A stretch of DNA of 64,000 nt, taken from the NCBI GenBank assembly GCA_020852815.1, contig JADZAN010000019.1, forward strand, positions 186,001-250,000, read 5' to 3'. The notes under the pieces are model-generated. The model had not been told where the DNA came from and searched no databases. It was given only the letters and a program-made list of their open reading frames with translations. Origin of the DNA: Gemmatimonadaceae bacterium (GTDB lineage: Bacteria; Gemmatimonadota; Gemmatimonadetes; Gemmatimonadales; Gemmatimonadaceae). This document shows, one piece after another, positions 17,875-28,255 of this stretch (the stretch's first letter is position 1; every line of letters starts with the position of its first letter). A program made the position numbers and the translations under genes.

Positions 17875-20009
17875 GCGTGCGTCAGCAGTCCGTCGCGCGC
17901 GCTCGCGACCGCCGCGGCGAGTGTGGACGTGTCCAGGCGAGAGGGTTGCGCGGGGAGGTTCCCCTTGCGGACAACCTCGAGGAACGCCGCCACCACGTGC
18001 GGGTCGAGATGGGAGCCCGCCGACTCACGGATGATCTGGCATGCCTCGGAGAGCCCCAGCCCCTCCCGATACGGGCGCTCGCTGGAGAGCGCATCGAAGA
18101 CGTCGGCAACGGCGAGCACGCGCGCCAGGAAGGGGATGTCGTCGCCCGCCAGCCGATCGGGGTAGCCGGTGCCATCCATCCGTTCGTGGTGCGACCGGAC
18201 CAGCGGGAGCGTCTCGGCGAGCGCCGGAATGGGGCCGAGGATCTCGCACCCCACGACGGGGTGGCGCATCATCACCGTCCACTCGGCGTCGGTGAGCCGC
18301 CCCTGCTTGTCCAGGACGGAGGCGGGGACGGCGATCTTGCCGATGTCGTGCAGGAGGGCGCCGCGCTCCAGCGTCGCCATGTCGTCATCCGGCAGCTGCA
18401 ATTCGCGCCCGACCTGGACGGCAACGCGCGTGACGCGCTCCGAGTGCCCCGCGGTCCACGGCGAGTTGGCATCGATGGCCCGCGCGAACGCGGTGATGGT
18501 TCCCGCCGAGAGGGCGTTGAGGCGGTGCACGAGCTGCACGTGCCGCAGGGCGAGCGCCACGCGGTCGGCCATGCGCCGCGCGTCGCGCCAGGGGGCGTCG
18601 TGGGCGAGGGCGTCGTCGCTCGCCCAAACTGCCACCACGCCGAGGAGCTCAGCATCCTGCCACAGCGGGAGGACGACGACCCCCTGCTGCAGCGCGCCCC
18701 GCACCTCACCACCCACGTAGGACGGCACACGGGCACCCTGCGCCAGGACGAACTGCCGCGGCTGGGCGCGCAAGGCATCCGCCTCCTCCACCGAGAGGCG
18801 ACGGGAGAGGAAGGCGGGGGCCGGGACACCGCCCTCGGTCACCGCGACATCGATCATCATCGGTCGCGAGGCGTGAGCCACCGCGATCGCGACGCGCGGC
18901 GAGGAAAGGAGCTGCTGGAAGCGCGCCGCGGCCTCGCGCACCAGGGCGTCGCGCTCGCGCGCCGCCAGCGCCGATTCGTCGATCGCGTCCATGTTGCGGA
19001 GCAGCGCGAACTGCTGGTCGAGCTCGCGCGCCATGCCGTTGAACGACTCGGCCACGTCCTCGAACTCGTCGTTGCTCCTGACGACGACCGGCGCGCTGAA
19101 GTCGCCCTGTTGCAGCCGCTCGGTCCCCTCCCGCAGGCGCGCCAGCGGCTCGGTGGTGCGGCGAATCTGGGCGTGCGAGACGAGGAAGATCAGCGTGAGC
19201 GCGGCGATGAACAGGATGGCAATCATGCGCCGGAACGACGCCAGCGCGGCCATGGCGGTGCTGGACGGCTGGATCACGATGACACGCCACTCGGCGGCGC
19301 CGAACTCGTAGCGCAGGTACACGTCGCGCGTCGAGGCGAAGCGGCCGTTGTCATCGACCACCGTGCGCGAATCGAGGGTTTGCGCCGCGATGCGGCTGGC
19401 GAGTGCGACCGATGCGCGCGGCATGTCGTGCGTGCAGTGCACGATGGCCAGCGACTGCCGCTCCGCCACGCAGTAGCCGGCGTCCTCGCCGCCGATCGAT
19501 TCGTCGGCCGTTCCCCAGAGATAGCCGTCGTTGACCCGCGCCCAGGCCACGTCGAAGTCGGCCGCGCCGCGCAGCATCGCGCGCCCCAGCAGTATGAGCG
19601 ATTCGTCGCCGGTGCGCCGTACCACGAGGAGCGAGCGCCCGCCACGCAGGTGCGCGTACTCCTCCGCGGTGAGCGCGCGCGCCATGGTCGAGTCGTCGAT
19701 GCCGAGCGGCACGCCGCGTCGCGAGCTTCGGACCACGTGCGCCACGAGCGTGGCGGCGTTGCTGCTCCCGATGGCGCCGCGGCGCATGTCGCCCTCGAGG
19801 TCGCGCACCGCGGTGGCAAGCGTGGCCAGGGTCGAGAGCGAGAGCGACTTGGCCAATCGCGACAGGCGCGCCTCGGCCTCGTTGCGCAGCGCCGACCGCA
19901 CATAGGCTTCCGACGCCAGGGCGATGACCGTCAGCAGCAACGACGACGCCACCAGGTTCGTGGCGAGGAAGCGCCGGCCGACGCGGGTGCGCAGAAAGCC
20001 GAGCTGCAC
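17871..20009 (-). CDS. Membrane HD-GYP domain cyclic-di-GMP phosphodiesterase
   Basis: A 712-residue sensor enzyme. Order: TM1 (about 15-35), a 225-residue extracytoplasmic sensor, TM2 (about 261-279, ILFIAALTLIFLVSHA), HAMP (about 280-335), a GAF-like region, then HD-GYP (about 500-690). The catalytic blocks are GALLHDIGKIAVP, RSHHERMDGTGYP and ARVLAVADVFDAL, so it is expected to be active on cyclic di-GMP. The preferred start is GTG 20009, 4 bases after the pseudopilin stop. The longer ATG 20069 would overlap that gene. Pairing with a pilin suggests control of pilus or surface behaviour. Confidence 0.85.
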   Translation of the reverse strand: MQLGFLRTRVGRRFLATNLVASSLLLTVIALASEAYVRSALRNEAEARLSRLAKSLSLSTLATLATAVRDLEGDMRRGAIGSSNAATLVAHVVRSSRRGVPLGIDDSTMARALTAEEYAHLRGGRSLLVVRRTGDESLILLGRAMLRGAADFDVAWARVNDGYLWGTADESIGGEDAGYCVAERQSLAIVHCTHDMPRASVALASRIAAQTLDSRTVVDDNGRFASTRDVYLRYEFGAAEWRVIVIQPSSTAMAALASFRRMIAILFIAALTLIFLVSHAQIRRTTEPLARLREGTERLQQGDFSAPVVVRSNDEFEDVAESFNGMARELDQQFALLRNMDAIDESALAARERDALVREAAARFQQLLSSPRVAIAVAHASRPMMIDVAVTEGGVPAPAFLSRRLSVEEADALRAQPRQFVLAQGARVPSYVGGEVRGALQQGVVVLPLWQDAELLGVVAVWASDDALAHDAPWRDARRMADRVALALRHVQLVHRLNALSAGTITAFARAIDANSPWTAGHSERVTRVAVQVGRELQLPDDDMATLERGALLHDIGKIAVPASVLDKQGRLTDAEWTVMMRHPVVGCEILGPIPALAETLPLVRSHHERMDGTGYPDRLAGDDIPFLARVLAVADVFDALSSERPYREGLGLSEACQIIRESAGSHLDPHVVAAFLEVVRKGNLPAQPSRLDTSTLAAAVASARDGLLTHA

Positions 20010-20013
20010 GGCG

Positions 20014-20517
20014 TCAGTAGTTGCGGGCCAGGCCAATGAAGCCACCGTCGTTGGCGACGATGACGTCATCGTGCGACGCCTTGGCGGTGAGCGTTTGATT
20101 GCTGCTCCCGTCCTTCCCCAGCGAATACAGGTCGAAGTCGGTGTTGATGGGGACGAGGAAGCGATCCTTGCGCGCGCCGGCTGGCGGCGCCTTCCCCTTG
20201 CGCGGAGCGAACTTCAGGTAGACGTACGGGCGGCCCCAGGGGTCGAGCAGCGTCGCCCGATTGATGGCCGTCAGCGACGCAGGGAGGACGTCCTGCGAGA
20301 GCAGGTCGGTGGTAATCGCCTTGAGGTCGCCGATGGCCTTGGCGACCCGCGCCCGCTCGATCACGTCGGCGTACTTCGGGATGCCGATACCCGCGAGAAT
20401 GCCAATGATCGTCATCGCGGCGAGCAGCTCGATGAGCGTGAAGGCGGAGCGCGTGCCCCAACGCCGATGCAACTGGCGCGCGGACACTCGCGCGTAACGT
20501 CGCGTCTGGGTTGACAA
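20014..20517 (-). CDS. Type IV pilin-like / type II secretion pseudopilin (GspG-like)
   Basis: A 167-residue pseudopilin. The prepilin motif is SA/FTLIELLAAMTIIGILAGI with Glu at +5 and the hydrophobic helix that follows. The usual Gly at -1 is Ala, after a long 25-residue basic leader. The C-terminal half has GspG-type features: LLDPWGRPYVYL and DLYSLGKDGSSNQ. No secretin, ATPase or other pilus gene is nearby, so it is an orphan pilin in an operon with an HD-GYP enzyme. A palindrome lies 40 bases upstream of its ATG. Confidence 0.85.
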   Translation of the reverse strand: MSTQTRRYARVSARQLHRRWGTRSAFTLIELLAAMTIIGILAGIGIPKYADVIERARVAKAIGDLKAITTDLLSQDVLPASLTAINRATLLDPWGRPYVYLKFAPRKGKAPPAGARKDRFLVPINTDFDLYSLGKDGSSNQTLTAKASHDDVIVANDGGFIGLARNY

Positions 20518-20556
20518 CGGGGGGGGGCGGTTGCGGGCGGGAAGGGGGAGACCGGT

Positions 20557-20571
20557 CGAGACTGAGTCTCG
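20557..20571. promoter_or_regulatory. Perfect palindrome upstream of the pseudopilin operon
   Basis: CGAGACT-G-AGTCTCG: 7-base perfect arms around one central base, located 40-54 bases before the pseudopilin ATG and about 200 bases before the divergent kinase. Its size and position suit a dimeric regulator site. The rest of the 257-base gap (20518-20774) holds no convincing gene. Confidence 0.45.
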
Positions 20572-20669
20572 GACGGTACTAGGCAGACCTGTAACCGGTT
20601 TCAGTCGTCACAAAGCTGCCGTCGCCCTCGGTGATTGTGACGCCATGCGGGACGCCGGGTACGGGCGTC

Positions 20670-20692
20670 ATTCCCAGGGGGAGAGCGGGAAT
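20670..20692. repeat. Small ATTCCC/GGGAAT hairpin, REP-like
   Basis: ATTCCC (20670-20675) and GGGAAT (20687-20692) form a 6-base stem within CGTCATTCCC...GCGGGAATCCC. This resembles the GTCATTCCC...GGGAATCC small palindromic elements scattered in many bacterial genomes. Only one copy is seen here. Confidence 0.35.
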
Positions 20693-20774
20693 CCCGAAGG
20701 TCAGGACCATTGCGCTGCCGGTGCCGACTGGCTCCCCCTCCCACGAGCCGCGGTGCCCCACCACCTTTCGCCGC

Positions 20775-22472
20775 ATGACCGCCCCGAACCCCGACACGGC
20801 GAGCTTCGCCGACGCGCTGCATGGTCAGTACCGGCTGGAGCGCGAGATCGGGCGCGGCGGAATGGGGATCGTGTTTCTCGCGCGCGACCTCAAGCTGGAC
20901 CGCGCCGTCGCCATCAAGACGCTCCCCTACCACCTGGCGAGCGATCCCGGCATCCGGGATCGCTTCCTGCGCGAGGCGCGCACCGCGGCGGCGCTCACGC
21001 ATCCGGCCATCGTGCCGATCCACCGCGCCGACGAACTGGACGGTTTCGTCTTCTTCGTGATGGGGTACGTGGACGGCGAGTCGATGGCGCAGCGCATTCG
21101 GCGCGCCGGCCCATACGCCCCCGCCGAGTTGTGCGCGCTGCTGATCGAGATCGCCTCGGCGCTGGGGTATGCGCACGCGCGGGGCGTGGTGCATCGCGAC
21201 ATAAAGGCGGAGAACATCCTGCTCGACGGGACGGGGCGGCGGGCGATGGTCACCGATTTCGGGATCGCGCGCCTGGCGCAGTCGGCGCCGCTCACGCAGA
21301 CGGGGACCATCCTCGGCACGGTGTTCTACATGAGCCCCGAGCAGGTGAGTGGCGAGGCGCTGGACGGGCGGAGCGACCTGTACTCGTTAGGTGTGCTGGC
21401 CTTCCTTGCCCTCACGGGGCGTTTTCCGTTCGAGAGCGAGACGCCGTCGGCCGTGCTGGTGGCGCACGTGACCAAGGCGCCCCCGCCCATCCGGTCGCTG
21501 GCGCCGACGATCCCCGCGGCGCTGGGCGACATCGTCGACCGGTTGCTGGCCAAGGATCGCGAGCGGCGCTTTCCCGACGCCGACGCCGTGGTGGCGGCGC
21601 TGACGAACGCGGCGCGTACCATTCCCCACGACGCCCCCGCCGCCTCGCGCGAGCTGCTGTCGGAAACGGAGGCACAGGCGGTGTGGGAGCGCGCCGCGCT
21701 GCTGCAGGAGATGACGGGACAGTTGACGCCGCCGCCGGTGGCGCGGCGCGACCAGGCGCACGCTCCGGTGAGCGAGACGTCGGGGTATCGCCTGGACGAC
21801 GTGCGCCTGGCGGCGCGCGACGCCGGGATCGGGGAGAAGTACGTCGAGCGCGCCCTGGCCGAGCGTCGCGTGGGGGCGTCGGAGCTCGCCGATGTGGTGC
21901 ACGAGGGGGTGGCGATGCAGGTCGCGGTGAATGCACTGGCGGGGGCGCGCACGAAGCTCGAGTTCGAGGCGATGGTCGACGGCGAGTTGAGCGACATGGA
22001 CCTCGAGGACGTGGCCGACGAGATCCGGCGCAGCGTGGGCGACGTGGGCAACCTGGCCTCGATCGGGCGCAGCGTGACGTGGACGCCATATGCCTCGCCC
22101 ACGTCGCAACGCAAGCTGCAGCTGTCGGTATCGACGCGCAGCGGGCGGACGGTGATTCGCGGCTTCGAGGACCTGTCGCAGCTGTCGGGCGGGATATTTG
22201 GCGGGATCGTGGGCGGGGTCGGGGGGGGAGTCGGCGGCGCCGCCTTCGGCGCCACGATGGCTGCCACCGGGGCGCTCGTCATCGCCGCCCCCATCTTTGC
22301 CGGCGTGGTAGCCGGGGCGTACGGGATTGCGCGATACGCCTTCGTGCGCACCTCGCGCAGCCGCGAGCGCCAGCTCCGCACCGCCGTGGAGCGCGTCACG
22401 CAGCGCGTGCGCGAGTGCGTCATCGCCCGCCAGCTGCAGCGACAGGGCGAAATCTTGCGCCTTGGGCGATAG
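20775..22472 (+). CDS. Eukaryote-like serine/threonine protein kinase with C-terminal glycine-rich membrane segment
   Basis: A 565-residue Hanks-type kinase. All catalytic elements are present: P-loop IGRGGMGIVF (25-34), Lys48 in AVAIKTL, HRDIKAEN (140-147, Asp142), DFG at 161-163 and the activation segment GTVFYMSPEQ. After the kinase domain (to about 280) comes a middle region with a helix pair, RLDDVRLAARDAGIGEKYVERAL. A Gly-zipper-like hydrophobic stretch (about 470-524) precedes a basic tail. The ATG at 20775 fits the usual short lead before the kinase domain. Membrane anchoring via the C-terminus is inferred. Partners unknown. Confidence 0.88.
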   Translation: MTAPNPDTASFADALHGQYRLEREIGRGGMGIVFLARDLKLDRAVAIKTLPYHLASDPGIRDRFLREARTAAALTHPAIVPIHRADELDGFVFFVMGYVDGESMAQRIRRAGPYAPAELCALLIEIASALGYAHARGVVHRDIKAENILLDGTGRRAMVTDFGIARLAQSAPLTQTGTILGTVFYMSPEQVSGEALDGRSDLYSLGVLAFLALTGRFPFESETPSAVLVAHVTKAPPPIRSLAPTIPAALGDIVDRLLAKDRERRFPDADAVVAALTNAARTIPHDAPAASRELLSETEAQAVWERAALLQEMTGQLTPPPVARRDQAHAPVSETSGYRLDDVRLAARDAGIGEKYVERALAERRVGASELADVVHEGVAMQVAVNALAGARTKLEFEAMVDGELSDMDLEDVADEIRRSVGDVGNLASIGRSVTWTPYASPTSQRKLQLSVSTRSGRTVIRGFEDLSQLSGGIFGGIVGGVGGGVGGAAFGATMAATGALVIAAPIFAGVVAGAYGIARYAFVRTSRSRERQLRTAVERVTQRVRECVIARQLQRQGEILRLGR

Positions 22473-22566
22473 AGGACGAGAAGACGAGAAGACGAGAAGA
22501 CGAGAAGACGAGAAGACGAGAGTCGGACGTCCACCTCGTCTTCTCGTCTTCTCGTCCTCTCGTCTT

Positions 22567-22568
<2 letters not shown>
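22471..22568. repeat. Octanucleotide arrays in inverted arrangement between convergent genes
   Basis: Left arm 22471-22522 holds about six GAGAAGAC-like units starting at the kinase stop codon. Right arm 22536-22568 holds about four GTCTTCTC-like units ending at the stop of the minus-strand acetoacetyl-CoA synthetase. The arms are complementary over more than 24 bases with a loop of about 13 bases, so both transcripts would carry a long hairpin at the 3' end. Probable bidirectional terminator. Confidence 0.8.
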
Positions 22569-24669
<2,101 letters not shown>

Positions 24670-24671
24670 GT

Positions 24672-25184
24672 CTACGCGGTGCACCCCGTGGCGACGAGCG
24701 TGACATTGAACAGCAGGTTCGCGTTGCCCGGAACAGGGCCGTTCCCGGCAGACCCATATCCGTACTCGGGTGGAATGAGGAGGCGACGCGTCCCACCGAT
24801 CTTCATCCCCTGCATCCCCACCTGCCACCCCGGAATGAGGTTGTTGAGCGCGAAGCAGATCGGGGTGCCGACGCGCTCGTCGAACTTGGTCCCGTTGGGG
24901 AGGTACCCCGAGTAGAGAACCGACACCGTCGGTGTTCCCGAAAGCGTGGCCCCGGTCCCGACCAGCGAATCGAGGAAGTAGACCCCCGAGGTGAGGCGCG
25001 TGAACTGCGACAACGTTACCTGCAGCGACGTCGCCCACTGCTGCTGCTCCATCGGGATCGCATCCGGCGTCGTGGTGCCGATATTGTTGCAGGCGACGGC
25101 CGCGGTGACGGCGAGGAATGAAGCCGCCGCAACGGCGATGCGGCGAAACGGGCGGGCATGACGAACCGGACGACGTTGGGGCAT
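24672..25184 (-). CDS. FKBP-type peptidyl-prolyl cis-trans isomerase, lipoprotein
   Basis: A 170-residue exported prolyl isomerase. A basic n-region and hydrophobic segment end in AAVAC-NN, a lipobox with the lipidated Cys at about residue 32. The FKBP domain follows: VLYSGYLPNGTKFDERVGT, LIPGWQVGMQGMKIGG, RRLLIPPEYGYGSAG and NLLFNVTLV. These include the conserved Phe-Asp and Trp of the active site. It is coupled to the acetoacetyl-CoA synthetase gene by a 2-base gap, and the operon logic is not obvious. Confidence 0.9.
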   Translation of the reverse strand: MPQRRPVRHARPFRRIAVAAASFLAVTAAVACNNIGTTTPDAIPMEQQQWATSLQVTLSQFTRLTSGVYFLDSLVGTGATLSGTPTVSVLYSGYLPNGTKFDERVGTPICFALNNLIPGWQVGMQGMKIGGTRRLLIPPEYGYGSAGNGPVPGNANLLFNVTLVATGCTA

Positions 25185-25239
25185 GACGGTCTCTGCTGGT
25201 GTGAGTCGCGACGACTCCCGAAATGAAACGCCGCTGCCG

Positions 25240-26319
25240 CTAGGCGTCTACCACCAGGTCGCGCGTCAGTTCCGACACCGACCGGCACCCGGTGAGCGAC
25301 ATGGCCAGATCGAACTCATGGCGCAGGTGCGCCAGCACCTCCACCACGCCGTGCTCACCGCCCACCGCCAGCCCCCACAGCGGCGGACGCCCCACCATGA
25401 CGGCGCGGGCGCCTAACGCGATGGCCTTCACGATGTCCGTTCCGCGGCGGATCCCGCCGTCCACGTAGACCTCGCCGCTTCCCGCCAGCGCCTCCACCAC
25501 CTCGGGGAGCGCCCGTGCGCTGGCGATCGCCGTGTCCAGCTGGCGCCCGCCGTGGTTGGAGACCACCACGCCCGAGGCCCCGTGGTTCACCGCGCGCACC
25601 GCATCGTCGCCCCGCACGATCCCCTTCACGAGCACCGGGAGCCCGGTAACCTCGCGAACCCAGGTGATGTCCTGCGGCGTGAGCGCGGCGTCGTGCAGCG
25701 CCGTCAGGTGCTTGGTGAGCCCCGACCCCTCGGCATCGCCCTTGGGGAGGCGATCGTGCCCGGCACCCGCAGCCACGGCGTTGGCGATGGACAGGTGCGG
25801 CGGCAACGTGAAGCGATTGCGCAGGTCGCGCTCGCGCCGCCCCAGCATCGGCGCGTCGACGGTGAGGACGATCGCGGTGTAGCCCGCCTCGCGCGCGCGC
25901 TCCAGTAGTGCGCGCGTAGCCCCACGATCCTGGTACACGTACAGCTGGAACCACGCGGCCGCCGGTGACGCCGCGCGCACATCCTCGAGCGTGGTGGTCG
26001 CCGTGGTGCTCACGCACATGAGCGTGTCGCACGCCCCGCACGCGCGCGCCATGGCCACCTCGCCGTCGGGGTGCGCCAGCTTCTGCATCGCCGTCGGCGC
26101 CACCAACACGGGAAAGCCGACACGCGCGCCGAGCACGGTGGTGGACAGGTCGCGCACGCTCACGTCCACCATCGTGCGGTAGCGGATCGCGAGGCGGTCC
26201 CACGCCAACCGGTTGTCGCGCAGCGTGATCTCGTCGTTGGCCCCGCCGGCGCAATACCCCCACGCCGACGGCTCCATCGTCTCCGACGCGCGCGCCTCGA
26301 GCTCCGAGAGGTTGAGCAT
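25240..26319 (-). CDS. FMN-dependent alpha-hydroxyacid oxidase/dehydrogenase (lactate/glycolate oxidase family)
   Basis: A 359-residue TIM-barrel flavoenzyme oxidising L-2-hydroxyacids. Visible family blocks are WGYCAGGANDEITLRDN, FPVLVAPTAMQKLAHPDGE, WFQLYVYQDRGATRALL and VVVSNHGGRQLD, the last with the catalytic His and substrate-binding Arg. FMN phosphate is bound at DGGIRRGTDIVKAIALGA and VGRPPLWGLA. Start ATG 26319 lies 1 base after the M28 peptidase stop; the longer 26424 frame adds only Arg-rich sequence. Exact substrate not determinable. Confidence 0.9.
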   Translation of the reverse strand: MLNLSELEARASETMEPSAWGYCAGGANDEITLRDNRLAWDRLAIRYRTMVDVSVRDLSTTVLGARVGFPVLVAPTAMQKLAHPDGEVAMARACGACDTLMCVSTTATTTLEDVRAASPAAAWFQLYVYQDRGATRALLERAREAGYTAIVLTVDAPMLGRRERDLRNRFTLPPHLSIANAVAAGAGHDRLPKGDAEGSGLTKHLTALHDAALTPQDITWVREVTGLPVLVKGIVRGDDAVRAVNHGASGVVVSNHGGRQLDTAIASARALPEVVEALAGSGEVYVDGGIRRGTDIVKAIALGARAVMVGRPPLWGLAVGGEHGVVEVLAHLRHEFDLAMSLTGCRSVSELTRDLVVDA

Positions 26320-26320
26320 C

Positions 26321-28021
26321 CTAGCGCTTGTACTCCGACGACATGCGCAACGGCTCGGTGCACGCCGGCCAGTTGCTCGGCGCCGGGAAGCCGCCCCCCT
26401 GCGACGCCGCGGGACCGCGGTCAAAGGTGCGACGGTCGCGCGACAGCGTCTCCGGATCTTCCGACGCGAGGTAGGCCAGCATCGCCGTCAACGTCGCGTT
26501 GGTGCGCACCTCCTCCGCCACCATCTTGTCGTACGTGTCACGCTGGGTGTGCCAGGTGTACGTCCCGTACGACCAGTCGAGCGCGCCCAGGCCGAACGCC
26601 GGCGCGCCGTAACAGACAAACGACGCGTTGTCGGAACCGCCCCCCGCCGGCGCACCGGGGAAGGAGAGGTTGACGTTGCGCGCAATCTCGGCGGGGATGT
26701 TGGACATCCAGCGCGCCACGTTGCCGCTGGCGGTGGTGAAGCCCGACGCCGAGAAGTTCACGACGCGCCCGGTCCCGTTGTCCTGGTTGAACAGCGCCTG
26801 CAGCCCCTTCACGACCTCGGGATGGTCCTTGGCGTAGCCGCGCGAACCGTTGAGCCCCTGCTCCTCTCCGCCCCAATGCCCGACGATGATGGTGCGCCTG
26901 GGATTGGGGTACACCTGCTTGAGGATGCGCAGCGCCTCGGCCATGACCACGGTCCCGGTCCCGTTGTCCGTCGTCCCCGAGCCGCCGTCCCACGAGTCGA
27001 AGTGCGCCGAGAGGACAACGTACTCGTCAGGCTTCTGCGCGCCCGGGATGCGAGCCACCGTGTTGAAGACAGGAACCTCGCCCAGGAACTCGGCGTCGGC
27101 GCGCACGCGCACCTTCGGTCCCTGCTTGTTGTCCGCCAGGCGGTAGAGCAGCCCGTAATCCTCGCACGAAAGGTCGAACGACGGCACCTTGCTGGTGCGC
27201 GAGTCGAAGACCTTCTGCACCCCCCAGCCGCGCGACCAGTTGCTGGCAATGACACCGGCAACGCCCCCCTGCTCCAGTCGCGCCCCAAGGAAGCCAGTGC
27301 CGAGCCCGGTGCCGTAGCCGGTGGCTTGCACGCGCTTCTGCCACGCCGTCTGTGCCGCGGTGCGCGCCGCCTTCATCCGCTCGAAGGTCTCGGGGAGGGC
27401 GAACTTCTCCCAGTTGTCGTCGGGACGGCACGTGGGTTGGAGCATCGAGACGAGGACGAACTTCCCCTTCGCCTGCGGCAGCCAGGCAACGAACGCGTTG
27501 GAGTCGGCAAACTCGGGAAGGACGACGACTTCACCGGTGACGTCCTTGTTGGCTGTTCCGGCGCTCCAGGCAAGCATCGTCCCTTCGAGCGTGCGCACGC
27601 GCGGCTCGATCAGGTCGATGTGCGACGTGCCGCGACGCCACCCCTTCCACGTCCCGTATTGCTCGTTCTTTGCCTCGATTCCCCATCCGGCGTAGGTCGC
27701 AACGAGCCAGTCGTTCCCTTTCTTCATTCCCGGCGCACCGGTAAGGCGCGGGCCGATCGAGTCGCTCAGTACCTGCCCCAGGCGCGCCACCTGCGAGTTG
27801 GTCATCCCTTCATCCCAGATCTTCCGGATGACGGGGTCGCTGGTGGGCCAGGACTGCGCGCGCGCGACCGAGGGCGCCACGGCGACGGCCAGCGCGAGTG
27901 CGCCGGAAAGCGCAGCGGCGAGCGTGGCGGCGAGGGCACGCGAGGGGACGGCGATGGGCGCCAACCGCGTCTCCGGCCGAGCGGTGTGCGAGAAGTGCTG
28001 CGAACGATGCAGAGGGCGCAT
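26321..28021 (-). CDS. Exported M28 family zinc aminopeptidase/carboxypeptidase
   Basis: A 566-residue secreted peptidase with an N-terminal signal segment (LAATLAAALSGALALAVAV..ARAQ). A PA-like insert sits mid-chain and the M28 catalytic domain is C-terminal. The zinc-site sequence is VVLSAHFDSWDGGSGTTDNG (His, Asp), HWGGEEQGLNGSRGYA (Glu pair), GGGSDNASF (Asp) and YTWHTQRDTYD (His), a complete co-catalytic dizinc set. It heads a four-gene leftward operon with very short spacers (1, 55 and 2 bases). Confidence 0.9.
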   Translation of the reverse strand: MRPLHRSQHFSHTARPETRLAPIAVPSRALAATLAAALSGALALAVAVAPSVARAQSWPTSDPVIRKIWDEGMTNSQVARLGQVLSDSIGPRLTGAPGMKKGNDWLVATYAGWGIEAKNEQYGTWKGWRRGTSHIDLIEPRVRTLEGTMLAWSAGTANKDVTGEVVVLPEFADSNAFVAWLPQAKGKFVLVSMLQPTCRPDDNWEKFALPETFERMKAARTAAQTAWQKRVQATGYGTGLGTGFLGARLEQGGVAGVIASNWSRGWGVQKVFDSRTSKVPSFDLSCEDYGLLYRLADNKQGPKVRVRADAEFLGEVPVFNTVARIPGAQKPDEYVVLSAHFDSWDGGSGTTDNGTGTVVMAEALRILKQVYPNPRRTIIVGHWGGEEQGLNGSRGYAKDHPEVVKGLQALFNQDNGTGRVVNFSASGFTTASGNVARWMSNIPAEIARNVNLSFPGAPAGGGSDNASFVCYGAPAFGLGALDWSYGTYTWHTQRDTYDKMVAEEVRTNATLTAMLAYLASEDPETLSRDRRTFDRGPAASQGGGFPAPSNWPACTEPLRMSSEYKR

Positions 28022-28255
28022 GACGAGTGTAGGGATGAGATGGGAATGACTGGGCGGCGCACCTGGTGCCGCGTCGCGAGAAGGGCGTCCGTAAAGTTCC
28101 GAACGAATCTGCCGCGTGCGCGAGGAAGATGGGAGGTTCACGGTTGAGTACGCCGCGCGCGGCTGAACCGTTCGCCGCCGCCGCGTCCACGCCACAGTCT
28201 TGCTCCGCTCGCGCTCGCGCTGTAACAAGGGTCGTCCATACCGGGATCGACAGCC

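Noticed and set aside
20607-20641. GTCACAA...TTGTGAC inverted pair as a regulator site
   Set aside because: The arms are 21 bases apart and fall inside an undistinguished stretch; too weak to list as a site.
20579-20797. 72-codon minus-strand frame between pilin and kinase
   Set aside because: It looks superficially protein-like (ending GDGSFVTTETGYRSA) but overlaps the kinase start, has ordinary GC at third positions and matches nothing known. Its middle is the REP-like palindrome.
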